Part shown: in pieces, positions 46,898-55,908 of the stretch
Numbering within the stretch: position 1 is the first letter of the stretch
How the letters are laid out: each line of letters begins with the position of its first letter
Origin: JANWVO01 sp037446555
GTDB lineage: Bacteria > Acidobacteriota > Terriglobia > Bryobacterales > Bryobacteraceae
Reading direction: 5' to 3'
DNA: 64,000 nucleotides
Assembly: GCA_037446555.1 (NCBI GenBank)
Contig: JBBIIK010000016.1
Span: 1-64,000, forward strand
Notes under the pieces: generated by a model
What the model was told of the DNA's origin: nothing
Databases searched by the model: none
Seen by the model: only the letters and a program-made list of their open reading frames with translations
Position numbers and translations under genes: made by a program

Positions 46898-48961
46898 ATG
46901 AGGCAAACCAGGTTGTTCCTTGCCGTTTTGCTGGCAGCCAACTTCGTCCAGGCCGACGAGGGGCTGTGGCTGTTCAACGCGATTCCGGAAAAGCAGCTCG
47001 CCGAACAGCACCGCTTCCGCCCCACTGCCGATTTCCTTGACCATCTCCGGCTGTCGTCCGTGCGGTTCGGAGGAGGCTCCGGGTCGTTCGTCTCGCCCAA
47101 CGGGCTGATCTTCACCAATCACCATGTGGCCTCGCGCTGCATCCAGAACGTGAGTTCGAAGGAGCACAACTATATGCGCGACGGCTTTTACGCCGATGCG
47201 CCCGAGAAGGAGATCCGCTGTCCGGGGCTGGAAGTACAGGTGCTGCTGGGGATCGAAGATGTGACCGGGCGCGTGAACAGCGCTGTCACGGCGCCTCCCT
47301 CGGATCCGAAGGCAGCCTTGCAGCGGCGGGCGGCGATGAATGCGATCGAGAAGGAGTGCATGGACCGTCACGGCGGCGCCTGCTCGGTGGTGACGCTGCA
47401 TGCCGGTGCGCTCTACCATCTCTACCGCTACAAGAAGTACACGGACGTACGTCTCGCCTTCGCGCCAGAAGAGGCGATCGCGTTTTTCGGCGGCGATCCG
47501 GATAACTTCACCTACCCGCGCTACGACCTCGACATCACGTTCCTCCGCGCCTACGAAGACGGCAAGCCGGCCGCGACGCCGCATTATCTGAAGTGGTCGC
47601 GCACGGGCCCGCGCGAAGGCGAACTGGCGCTGGTGAGCGGGCATCCCGGCTCGACGGACCGCTTCATCACGATGGCGCAGCTCGAGTACCTGCGCGACGT
47701 CTCCTACCCGCGGACCCTGCGCACGCTCTCCGCCATCATCCAGGCGTTGAAAGAATACGGCGCAAAGAGCGAGGAGAACCACCGCGTGGCGCGGGACAAG
47801 CTGTTCGGCGCGGAGAACTCGTTCAAGGTTCGCGACGGCGAGCTGAAGGGGATGCGCGAGGCGTGGCTGGTGGAAGCCAAGCGCCGCAGCGAAGAGCAGT
47901 TCCGCGCCGCCGCGGCGGCGGATCCGAAAGCGAAGCAGGAGATCGGCGATGCCTACGAACGGGTAGCGGCTGCCTACGAGAAGTGGCGTCCGCGCTCGGC
48001 GGAGTACTTGCTGGAGTCCGGCGCCCTTCTCTGCGACATGTTCACTTACGCCCGCCACATCTGGCGGCTCGCCGAGGAGCGCGGCAAGCCCAACGCCGAG
48101 CGCCTGCGCGAATACAGCGACGCGGCGCTGCCATCGCTCGAACTGCGGCTGTTCGCACAGACGCCGGTGACGCCCGAGCTGGAGGCGCTGATGCTGGAGA
48201 AGTGGTTCGAGCTGCTTTCCTCCGAGCTCGGCGCGTCTCACCCCGTGGCGCGGCAGATTCTCGATGGAAAGAGCCCTGCCGAAGCCGCGCGCGCCTACGT
48301 GTTCAGCTCGAAGCTGCACGATGTGAACGAGCGCAAGCGGCTGGCGGCGGATCCCGCGGCTGTGCGGGCGTCGGAAGACGGCATGATCCGCCTGATACGG
48401 ATGATCGATCCGCAGGCGCGCGCCATCCGCAAGGCGTTTGACGAGGAGATCGACCCCGTCATCCGCGACGCCTCCTCGCGCATCGCCCGTGCGCGGTTCG
48501 CGCTGTACGGCGCCAGCGTCTATCCGGACGCCACAGGCTCGCTGCGGCTTTCCTTCGGCAAGATCCAGGGCTACCGCAACGCGCAGGGGCAGCCCGTCCG
48601 GTGGACGACGGATTACGACGGGCTCTACCGCCGCGCCACGGGCGTGGAGCCGTACAAGCTGCCGGAGCGGTGGCTGGAGCGCAAGTCTGCGCTGAAGCTG
48701 AAGACGTCTTTCAACTTCGTTTCCACCGCGGACATCATCGGAGGCAACTCCGGCTCACCGACTGTGAACACGCGCGGCGAGGTGATCGGCATCGTGTTCG
48801 ACTCGAATTACGAGGCGATGCACAACCGCTTTGTCTACGGAATGGACCGCGGGGAGCGGTGCGTGCACGTTTCGTCGGACGGGATCATCGAAGCTCTGCG
48901 CTCCGTCTACGGCGCCACGCGCGTGGTGGAAGAGCTGGGCTTCGCAAAGACGGCGAAGTAA
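46898..48961 (+). CDS. S46 dipeptidyl-peptidase, second copy
   Basis: This is a second exported S46 serine exopeptidase, 687 residues, with signal peptide MRQTRLFLAVLLAANFVQA. The triad is visible as FTNHHVASRC (His), DNFTYPRYDLDITF (Asp) and IIGGNSGSPTVN (Ser). At the specificity position it reads IVFDSNYEAM: Ser in place of the Arg of DPP11 or the Gly of DPP7. It is therefore probably a DPP7-like enzyme with hydrophobic or unknown preference. The C-terminal VDIRY-type block is replaced by GERCVHVSSDGIIEAL. Its 3' end overlaps the convergent methyltransferase by 55 bases. Confidence 0.88.
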   Translation: MRQTRLFLAVLLAANFVQADEGLWLFNAIPEKQLAEQHRFRPTADFLDHLRLSSVRFGGGSGSFVSPNGLIFTNHHVASRCIQNVSSKEHNYMRDGFYADAPEKEIRCPGLEVQVLLGIEDVTGRVNSAVTAPPSDPKAALQRRAAMNAIEKECMDRHGGACSVVTLHAGALYHLYRYKKYTDVRLAFAPEEAIAFFGGDPDNFTYPRYDLDITFLRAYEDGKPAATPHYLKWSRTGPREGELALVSGHPGSTDRFITMAQLEYLRDVSYPRTLRTLSAIIQALKEYGAKSEENHRVARDKLFGAENSFKVRDGELKGMREAWLVEAKRRSEEQFRAAAAADPKAKQEIGDAYERVAAAYEKWRPRSAEYLLESGALLCDMFTYARHIWRLAEERGKPNAERLREYSDAALPSLELRLFAQTPVTPELEALMLEKWFELLSSELGASHPVARQILDGKSPAEAARAYVFSSKLHDVNERKRLAADPAAVRASEDGMIRLIRMIDPQARAIRKAFDEEIDPVIRDASSRIARARFALYGASVYPDATGSLRLSFGKIQGYRNAQGQPVRWTTDYDGLYRRATGVEPYKLPERWLERKSALKLKTSFNFVSTADIIGGNSGSPTVNTRGEVIGIVFDSNYEAMHNRFVYGMDRGERCVHVSSDGIIEALRSVYGATRVVEELGFAKTAK

Positions 48962-49707
48962 CAATCGAAGAGGACCTCGCGCTCCCCGGCGCCGAAGACG
49001 TCTGCCAGTGTGCTGTCGATCCACTCGCGGACAGCAGCGGGACTCTCCCCTGCTCGGACAGCGGCGGCGGCGTTCGTTTCGGTCATCATGTAGGCGGCAT
49101 AGGTCTGCGCCGTAAAGGAACCGGATTCCTCGAAGACTTCGGCGGCGGCAGGCTCGAAGAGTCCCGCGGTGAGCTGGAGTAGCTCTTGCGGATCAAGCGG
49201 CACAGCGCCGTCGTCCGGCTTCGGCCAGCGGCCCAGGAACTCGGCGAACCATACCTCCAGGGCAGAAGTGCCGCGGAGCCTGCGTCCGGGCGCGAAGTCG
49301 TAAACGACGAGCAGTCCCCCGGGCGCGAGAACACGTGCGAGCTCGAGGAGGGCAGAAGCCACGGCGGCATAGTTCAGACTTCCCGCCGCGGTGGCCAGGT
49401 CGCAATTGCCATCCTGCAAAGGCAGCGCCTCCATGCGCGACGCGAAGAACGCCGCGGCGGAGACGCAGCGCGCGGCCCGAGCCGCCATGGAAACGGCCGC
49501 GTCCGTGCCTGCGGCCCGCCGCACAAAGCCGAGCATCGCCTCTGTGGAAAGCCCGGCGCCGCAGCCCAAGTCCAGGCCAAAGCCTCGCGGGCCATGCCAT
49601 CCGGCGGCGCTCAAGGCCCGGGTGACGATCCGGGCATGAAGCCGCGGGCGGGCGTGCTCGTAGCCCTTGGCCATGCCGGGCGCTTCAAACGGACAGTCTG
49701 GTCCCAT
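48907..49707 (-). CDS. Class I SAM-dependent methyltransferase
   Basis: This is a 266-residue cytoplasmic methyltransferase. The SAM-binding motif is GLDLGCGAGLSTEAML, followed by TDAAVSMAARAA, EALPLQDGNCDLATAAGSLN and the motif LARVLAPGGLLVVYDFAPG typical of the Methyltransf_11 group. ATG 49707 starts a compact protein; the frame upstream is a shadow of the S9 peptidase gene. The substrate is unknown. It diverges from the S9 peptidase, with 37 bases between the starts. Confidence 0.85.
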   Translation of the reverse strand: MGPDCPFEAPGMAKGYEHARPRLHARIVTRALSAAGWHGPRGFGLDLGCGAGLSTEAMLGFVRRAAGTDAAVSMAARAARCVSAAAFFASRMEALPLQDGNCDLATAAGSLNYAAVASALLELARVLAPGGLLVVYDFAPGRRLRGTSALEVWFAEFLGRWPKPDDGAVPLDPQELLQLTAGLFEPAAAEVFEESGSFTAQTYAAYMMTETNAAAAVRAGESPAAVREWIDSTLADVFGAGEREVLFDCYFAVFAKPSSSTTRVAP

Positions 49708-49744
49708 AGCTCGTGTCCTCGCGATCGGAGTGTAGCATGGGGAT

Positions 49745-51751
49745 ATGTTCCGCCTCGCATCTGTGATCCTGATTTCGGCGGCGATCGCCGTCAGCCTGCC
49801 CGCGCAACAGCAGCAGGGTCTCGCCGCCGGGACGCTATTCGACATGGAGTCAATCTCGAGTCCTGCCATCTCCCCTGACGGCAAGGCCATCGTCTTCGCC
49901 CGCGGCTTCGTCGACCGGATGAAGGACCAGCAACGAAACAACCTCTGGCTCATCACGGGCTGGACGGATGCCGCTGGCGCGAAGCTCCGCGAGCTGAACG
50001 CAGGCCCGTGGCGCGACTCCTCGCCCGTGTGGTCGCCCGACGGGCGCCGCATCGCGTTCCTGAGCGACCGGGACGGCACAACGCAGATCCATGTGATGTG
50101 GATTGACACGCGCGAGGTGGCGCAACTGACACGCGTCGAGAAGGCGCCGTCGCAGATCCGCTGGTCGCCGGACGGCAAGCGGATCGCCTTCACAATGACT
50201 GTGCCCGACGAGGATCCGATCCTGCCGATCAAGCTGCCGAAGCGGCCCGAGGGGGCGCAGTGGGCCAAGCCGGCGGTGATCGTGGACCGCCTCGCCTGGG
50301 CCAGCGACGGCGTAGGCCCGGTACCGAAGGGATGGTCTCACATCTTCGTGGTGGACGCGCTCACGGGAGGCACGGCGAAACAGCTGACCTCGGGCAAGTA
50401 CAATCACCGCGACCCGCAGTGGTCGCCCGACGGCAAGACAATCTATTTCAGCGGGATCCGCAAGCCCGACGCCGAGTACCTGCGCAATGACACCGAGATT
50501 TACGCGCTGGATGTCGCCACGGGCGACATCCGCCAGCTGACGGACCGCAAAGGGCCGGACAACAACCCGAAGCCGCATGGCCGGTGGATCGCCTACACGG
50601 GCTTCGACGACAAGCTGCTGACCTTCCATCTGCCCTCGATTTACCTGATGGACTCAGAGGGCGGACAGAAGCGGCTGTGGGCGGGCAACCTGCCCTCGGG
50701 GCCGGGCGAGTTGCACTGGGCCGCCGATGGTTCGGGCGTATTCTTCACGATGGAAGAGAAAGGCACGGCGAATCTCTATTTCCTTCCGCTGAACGGCTCG
50801 CCACGGAAGGTGACCGAGGGAGCCCATGTGATTTCGCAGGCTTCGTTGGCCCGGACGGGCGACGTAGCCGCTGTACGCTCGTCCTTCCATGAACCTGCGT
50901 CCCTGGTCCACATCCGTGGCAACGCCGTCACGAAGATTCTCGATGTCAACGACGACGTCCTGGCCGGGCGGGCTCTCGGCGAAGTGGAAGAAATGTGGTG
51001 GGACGGGCCGGACGGTTTCAAAGTCCAGGGCTGGCTGGTGAAGCCCGTGAACTTCGATCCGAAGAAGAAGTATCCGCTGGTGCTTTACATTCATGGGGGG
51101 CCGTGGTCGATGTACAGCGTCGCGTTCAACTGGGCGTGGCAGAACTTCGCAGCCAACGGGTATGCGGTGCTGTATTCGAATCCGCGAGGCAGCACGGGCT
51201 ACGGGCAGGAGTTCGTCAGCGGCATTCAGCACGCATACCCGGGCAAGGACTACGACGACCTGATGGCTGGAGTGGATGCGGCCTTGAAGAAGGGGTTCAT
51301 CGACGAGCGCAACCTGTTCGTTTGCGGCGGCAGCGGCGGCGGCGTGCTGACGGCGTGGATCGTCGGCCACACGAACCGTTTCCGCGCCGCTGTGTCCATG
51401 CGCCCGGTGATCAACTGGCACAGCTTTGTCGGCACCACCGACGGCCCCATGTGGTACGACCAGTTCCGCAAGAAGCCATGGGAAGATCCCATGGAGTACG
51501 CAGCCCGCTCGCCGCTGCACTATGTGGCCAGCGTGACCACGCCCACCATGGTGATGACAGGCGAAGCCGATCTGCGCACGCCGATTTCCCAGAGCGAGGA
51601 ATACTACCGCGCGCTCAAGCTGCTGAAGAAGGAAACGCTGCTGGTGCGCGTCCCCGAGGAGTTCCACGGCTGGCGCCGCCCGTCGCACCAGTTGATGCAG
51701 CAGCTTTACCTGCTCGCCTGGTTCGAGAAGTACCGGGTGAAGGACAACTGA
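49745..51751 (+). CDS. S9 family prolyl oligopeptidase/acylaminoacyl peptidase-like
   Basis: This is an exported serine peptidase of 668 residues with signal peptide MFRLASVILISAAIAVSLPAQ. The N-terminal 400 residues form a WD40-like beta-propeller (repeated SPDGKxIxF units). The C-terminal alpha/beta hydrolase domain has IHGGPWSMY, the nucleophile Ser530 in CGGSGGGVLTAW, GEADLRTP (Asp) and the His region EEFHGWRRPSHQ. It is of the S9C (dipeptidyl/acylaminoacyl) type. It is coupled by one base (TGATG) to the M50 gene. Confidence 0.9.
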   Translation: MFRLASVILISAAIAVSLPAQQQQGLAAGTLFDMESISSPAISPDGKAIVFARGFVDRMKDQQRNNLWLITGWTDAAGAKLRELNAGPWRDSSPVWSPDGRRIAFLSDRDGTTQIHVMWIDTREVAQLTRVEKAPSQIRWSPDGKRIAFTMTVPDEDPILPIKLPKRPEGAQWAKPAVIVDRLAWASDGVGPVPKGWSHIFVVDALTGGTAKQLTSGKYNHRDPQWSPDGKTIYFSGIRKPDAEYLRNDTEIYALDVATGDIRQLTDRKGPDNNPKPHGRWIAYTGFDDKLLTFHLPSIYLMDSEGGQKRLWAGNLPSGPGELHWAADGSGVFFTMEEKGTANLYFLPLNGSPRKVTEGAHVISQASLARTGDVAAVRSSFHEPASLVHIRGNAVTKILDVNDDVLAGRALGEVEEMWWDGPDGFKVQGWLVKPVNFDPKKKYPLVLYIHGGPWSMYSVAFNWAWQNFAANGYAVLYSNPRGSTGYGQEFVSGIQHAYPGKDYDDLMAGVDAALKKGFIDERNLFVCGGSGGGVLTAWIVGHTNRFRAAVSMRPVINWHSFVGTTDGPMWYDQFRKKPWEDPMEYAARSPLHYVASVTTPTMVMTGEADLRTPISQSEEYYRALKLLKKETLLVRVPEEFHGWRRPSHQLMQQLYLLAWFEKYRVKDN

Positions 51752-52356
51752 TGCAATTGAACGTATCCGAAGCTCTGCTCAACGTCATCATTTTCTGGAT
51801 CCTTACCACGCCGCACGAGTTTGCCCACGCGTTCGTGGCGGACCGGCTGGGCGACGACACGCCGCGGCTTGAAGGACGGGTCACCCTGAATCCGCTGGCT
51901 CATGTCGACTGGATGGGGACGGTGCTGGTGCCGCTGCTGTCGTCGCTGTTCGGCGGAGTGTTCTTCGGCTGGGGCAAGGCGGTGAACACGAATCCGGCGC
52001 GGCTGCGCGGCGGCGCCAACGGGTTGCTGGCCGTCGCCCTGGCGGGTCCGGCGAGCAACGTAGTCTTCGCCGTGGTTCTGGCACTGATCGCGCTGGCCTG
52101 GCCCTTTGGCACGGAGATCCTGTTCCGCGCCGCTTTCATCAGCCTGTTCCTGGCGTTGTTCAACATGATCCCCATTCCGCCGCTGGATGGCTCGAAACTC
52201 CTGATCGCCGCGCGCATCCCGGTTGCGGTGTATCTGGAGCTGTCACGCTTCGGTTTCATATTGCTGCTTGTCGTGATGTTCTCCACCGGCCTGGGCCGTT
52301 GGATGGTGGAAGCCAGTTATCTCGGCGCCATGCGCCTCTTTCTGATGTTTCGATAG
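51751..52356 (+). CDS. M50-type membrane metalloprotease homologue
   Basis: This is a 201-residue polytopic membrane protein related to site-2 proteases. HEFAH near residue 22 supplies the zinc-binding HExxH, and FNMIPIPPLDGSKLL supplies the third ligand (xPxxDG). GRVTLNPLAHVDWMGT and ALAGPASNVVFAVVLALI are typical of the short archaeal/bacterial rhomboid-like M50 subgroup without PDZ domain. It starts on the last base of the S9 stop. The substrate is unknown. Confidence 0.87.
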   Translation: MQLNVSEALLNVIIFWILTTPHEFAHAFVADRLGDDTPRLEGRVTLNPLAHVDWMGTVLVPLLSSLFGGVFFGWGKAVNTNPARLRGGANGLLAVALAGPASNVVFAVVLALIALAWPFGTEILFRAAFISLFLALFNMIPIPPLDGSKLLIAARIPVAVYLELSRFGFILLLVVMFSTGLGRWMVEASYLGAMRLFLMFR

Positions 52357-52367
52357 AAGGACTGCCC

Positions 52368-54263
52368 ATGATCACCAGACGTTGCCTGCTTCCCCTGTTT
52401 GCCGGCGTGCTGGCCTTCGCCCAGCCGCGCGCCGCCGCCCCGCAGCCCCCGCCGCAGGTCCAGGAGCGCGCCGCCTACATCCGCCAGCACTACACGAAGC
52501 ACGAAGTGCTGATCCCGATGCGCGACGGGGTGAAGCTGTTCACTTCGATTTACGCGCCGAAGGACAAGAGCCGGACCTACCCCATCCTGCTGTTGCGGAC
52601 CCCGTACAGCGTGGCGCCGTACGGCATCGACAATTACCGTGCCAGCCTGGGGCCGGCCAGCGAAAAATTCATGCGCGACGGGTACATCTTCGTCTACCAG
52701 GACGTGCGCGGCCGCGGCCGCAGCGAAGGCGAGTTCGTGCATGTCCGGCCCCATATTCCTGTCAAGAAATCAAGGACCGATATCGACGAATCGTCGGACA
52801 CTTTCGACACCATCGACTGGCTGGTGAAGAACATCGGCGGCAACAACGGACGCGTCGGCATGTGGGGGATCTCGTACCCGGGTTTCTATGCGGCAATGGG
52901 CGCTCTGGACTCGCACCCTGCCCTGAAGGCCGTCTCGCCGCAAGCTCCGGTGATCAACTGGTTCATTGGAGACGACTTCCGCCACAACGGCGCCCTCTTC
53001 CTCGTACACGCCTTCAACTTCCTGGGCGCATTCGGCAGACCCCGGCCTGAAAACGCGCTGCTGGCCGGCTCACGTTTCCAGATCGACGGCCCGGACGCCT
53101 ACACCTTCCACCTCTCCGTCGGCCCGCTCGCCAATTACGATGAGAAGCTGTTCAAAGGGCAGGTGAAGTTCTGGCGCGAGCTGCTCGAAAACGACACCTA
53201 CAGCGACTTCTGGAAGTCCCGCGATTTGCGCCAGTACATGACCACTCTGAAGCCCGCCATGCTCACCGTCGGCGGATGGTTTGACGCCGAGGACGTCTAC
53301 GGCCCGCTGCGCCTGTACGAATCGGCCGAGAAGCAGAACCCGGGGGCGGTCAACATGCTGGTGGAAGGACCGTGGAGCCACGGCGGCTGGGCGCGCTCCG
53401 ACGGCACGGCGCTCGGCAACATCAGCTTCGCCTCGAACACGTCGAAGTTTTTCCAGGACGAGATTGAATATCCGTTTTTCTCCCAGCACCTGAGGGGCGA
53501 GGGAGGCAAGTCCTTGCCGGAAGCCTTCGTCTTCGAAACCGGCCGCAATGAGTGGCACCGCATGGGCGCCTGGCCACCGCGCGAGGCCCGCAAGCGCACG
53601 TTCTACTTCCGCGAGGACGGGCGCCTCTCCTCCGATCCTCCAGCAGTTGCGGATGCCTTTGACGAGTATCTGTCCGACCCGAACCGCCCGGTGCCTTTCC
53701 TTCCTTACATCGACCGGGGGATGAACTACAACTACATGACGGACGATCAGCGTTTCGCCGCCACACGCCCGGACGTGCTCGTTTACCAGACCGAACCGCT
53801 CGAGAACGATCTTCGCGTCGCCGGTCCGCTGAAGGCTGTCCTGCATGTCTCCACAACAGGCACGGACGCCGACTGGGTGGTGAAGCTCGTCGACGTGTTT
53901 CCGAACGATGCGCCTGATCCGCAGCCCAATCCGAAGGAGATTCGCATGGGCGGCTATCAGATGCTGGTGCGCGGCGAGCCGTTCCGCGGGCGCTTCCGCA
54001 ACGGCTTCGACAGGCCCGCGCCGTTCACGCCCGGAAAGATGGAGCTGGTGGAATTCGAGCTTCCAGACGTCTTCCACACGTTCCGCCGCGGCCACCGGAT
54101 CATGATCCATGTGCAGAGTTCGTGGTTTCCGCTCGTCGACAGGAACCCGCAGAAGTTCGTCCGGATCCACGAGGCAAAGGCGTCGGACTTCATCCGAGCG
54201 ACGCACCGGGTCTTCCGTTCGAAGCAGGCGGCAAGCGCCGTCATCCTGCCGGTGCTCGAGTAG
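52368..54263 (+). CDS. CocE/NonD-type serine hydrolase (X-Pro dipeptidyl-peptidase family)
   Basis: This is an exported hydrolase of 631 residues with signal peptide MITRRCLLPLFAGVLAFAQ. The alpha/beta hydrolase domain shows MRDGVKLFTSIYAP, YVYQDVRGRGRSEGEF-like FVYQDVRGRGRSEG, nucleophile Ser169 in GMWGISYPGF and the His in GPWSHGGWARSDG. A helical cap and a C-terminal jelly-roll (VLHVSTTGTDADWVVKL) follow. This matches alpha-amino-acid ester hydrolases and cocaine esterase. AGAAGG precedes ATG 52368. It overlaps the convergent A24 gene by 23 bases. Confidence 0.88.
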   Translation: MITRRCLLPLFAGVLAFAQPRAAAPQPPPQVQERAAYIRQHYTKHEVLIPMRDGVKLFTSIYAPKDKSRTYPILLLRTPYSVAPYGIDNYRASLGPASEKFMRDGYIFVYQDVRGRGRSEGEFVHVRPHIPVKKSRTDIDESSDTFDTIDWLVKNIGGNNGRVGMWGISYPGFYAAMGALDSHPALKAVSPQAPVINWFIGDDFRHNGALFLVHAFNFLGAFGRPRPENALLAGSRFQIDGPDAYTFHLSVGPLANYDEKLFKGQVKFWRELLENDTYSDFWKSRDLRQYMTTLKPAMLTVGGWFDAEDVYGPLRLYESAEKQNPGAVNMLVEGPWSHGGWARSDGTALGNISFASNTSKFFQDEIEYPFFSQHLRGEGGKSLPEAFVFETGRNEWHRMGAWPPREARKRTFYFREDGRLSSDPPAVADAFDEYLSDPNRPVPFLPYIDRGMNYNYMTDDQRFAATRPDVLVYQTEPLENDLRVAGPLKAVLHVSTTGTDADWVVKLVDVFPNDAPDPQPNPKEIRMGGYQMLVRGEPFRGRFRNGFDRPAPFTPGKMELVEFELPDVFHTFRRGHRIMIHVQSSWFPLVDRNPQKFVRIHEAKASDFIRATHRVFRSKQAASAVILPVLE

Positions 54264-54765
54264 CACCCCACAGAACGAGCAGGGTGGCTGCCGCGATGGT
54301 CACCGCCCGCGGCAGCCCCATGGATTTCTCTCCGCCGGCTTCGAGTTCGCTTTCCCGTTGCAAGCGAAACATGCGGGGAATGTTCCGGATCGTTTTCCCG
54401 AGCCGCCCTCGCGCGGCCACCATCACCAGCGCAACGGCGCCGCCCAGGATCGCGTCGAAGACGAAAATCACGATCATGTACTGCGCGCCGGCCAGCGCTC
54501 CGATGGCGCCCATCAGCTTCACGTCGCCGCCGCCGAGCCATCGCATGATGAACAGCGGGATGAAGATGAGCGCCGCAAGCCCCAGTCCTGCCCCGGCTGT
54601 CCGCAACCCGGACAGCCCGGCAGTCCAAACATTCAGCGCCAGGCCGGCGGCGATACCGCCGAACGTGAGCCAGTTAGGGATTTCACGGCGCTTAAGGTCG
54701 GTGAACGCAGCGATGAGGACCATCGCCGCGAGCACGGCTTCGATGTAAGGGTGCAAGGGCGTCAT
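54241..54765 (-). CDS. A24 prepilin peptidase (TadV/CpaA-like)
   Basis: This is a 174-residue polytopic aspartic peptidase that cleaves prepilin leader peptides. The two catalytic aspartates are in AFTDLKRREIPNWLTF and GGGDVKLMGAIGAL. It lacks the N-terminal cytosolic methylase domain of PilD, so it belongs to the short CpaA/TadV group serving Tad/Flp pili. No pilus genes are in the window. ATG 54765 starts MTPLHPYIEAVL. Confidence 0.88.
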   Translation of the reverse strand: MTPLHPYIEAVLAAMVLIAAFTDLKRREIPNWLTFGGIAAGLALNVWTAGLSGLRTAGAGLGLAALIFIPLFIMRWLGGGDVKLMGAIGALAGAQYMIVIFVFDAILGGAVALVMVAARGRLGKTIRNIPRMFRLQRESELEAGGEKSMGLPRAVTIAAATLLVLWGATRAPAG

Positions 54766-54819
54766 GCGGCTCCGGCTCGCGGAACCTCCATTCTGCCAGA
54801 GCCGCGCGCGCCCTGCCGT

Positions 54820-55815
54820 TCAGTTGGACTGCGTAGCGAGCTGCGGATGCAGCACAACCGGGTTGTATACGGGCTCGAGGGTCCGCAGGTATGCGTAGAT
54901 CGCCCGCAGGTCATCCTCCTTCATCTGCGAGAAACCGAACCACGGCATCACGGTGAAGTTCTCCTGCACGGTGCGCGGGGCGGATTCGTAGGTCAACGAG
55001 CCGTAGTCGCGAAACTGCCTCACGAAGCGCTCTTCGCTCCACTTGCCGATGCCAGAGTCGTCGTCGGGCGTCAGATTGGCGCTTCTCACCACGTAGGGAC
55101 CGATGGCGAACTCATGACCGCCGGCGAATTCCCGGCCAGGCACCGGCTTGCCGTTTTTCAGTTCGGTGTGGCATTCCATGCACCCCCCGACACCCGCCAG
55201 AAATTCGCCGTAGCGTACGCGGTGATTCGGATTTGGAGGACGCGCCGGCTCGAGCACCGGCACGGGCTCGAAGCGGGCGAGGACGCTGACGGGAAATTGC
55301 AGTTCGGTCTTCGGCAAGGCGTTTTTCACGGCAGGCAAGGTGTTCACGTACGCGACGAGAGAGTAAACATCCTCGTCGCTCAACTTGGCGAACTGCGCGA
55401 ACGGCATGAACGCGAACAGTGCCCTGCCGTCGCGGGAAATCCCCTCGCGGATGGCGCGAATCTTCTCGCCGTCGGTCCAGGCTCCGATGCCGGTTTCGAC
55501 GTCCGGCGTGATGTTGGCGCCCACGATTCTTCCCGGGAACCCGAGTTCCGCAGGGAAGACAAATCCCGAGCCGATCTTGTCCGGATCGGGGATCAATGAG
55601 AACTTCGAAGGATCGCGCGGGCTGTGACAGCCGGCGCAATCCGCGACGTTGTGAAACAGGTACCGGCCGCGCGCAATCCGCTCCGGCGTGGGCTCCACAC
55701 GGATGTCCTGCGCGGGCCTTGATTTCGGTGTTGCCAGCGCGATCCAGGCACTGGCCACTCCCGTCACCGCCAGCAGGCCGACAGCAACGGTGATTCCCAG
55801 ATACTTCAGGCTCAT
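54820..55815 (-). CDS. Dihaem cytochrome c, membrane anchored
   Basis: This is a 331-residue periplasmic electron carrier with an N-terminal uncleaved anchor or signal (YLGITVAVGLLAVTGVASAW). There are two c-type haem sites, CAGCH and CMECH, each followed by a partner Met region (ALFAFMPFAQ, FTVMPWFGF). The two-domain layout resembles cytochrome subunits of alcohol or aldehyde dehydrogenases, so it could accept electrons from a periplasmic dehydrogenase such as the Tat-exported molybdenum hydroxylase of this window. That link is inference. Confidence 0.88.
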   Translation of the reverse strand: MSLKYLGITVAVGLLAVTGVASAWIALATPKSRPAQDIRVEPTPERIARGRYLFHNVADCAGCHSPRDPSKFSLIPDPDKIGSGFVFPAELGFPGRIVGANITPDVETGIGAWTDGEKIRAIREGISRDGRALFAFMPFAQFAKLSDEDVYSLVAYVNTLPAVKNALPKTELQFPVSVLARFEPVPVLEPARPPNPNHRVRYGEFLAGVGGCMECHTELKNGKPVPGREFAGGHEFAIGPYVVRSANLTPDDDSGIGKWSEERFVRQFRDYGSLTYESAPRTVQENFTVMPWFGFSQMKEDDLRAIYAYLRTLEPVYNPVVLHPQLATQSN

Positions 55816-55908
55816 GGCCCCTCCAGTTGAAACGCTCTTCCATCATGAACGGGAGAAGGGGCCGGCGGTTCGGGATTTCAGAACCTGCTTACAAGCATCA
55901 CGCGGAAG

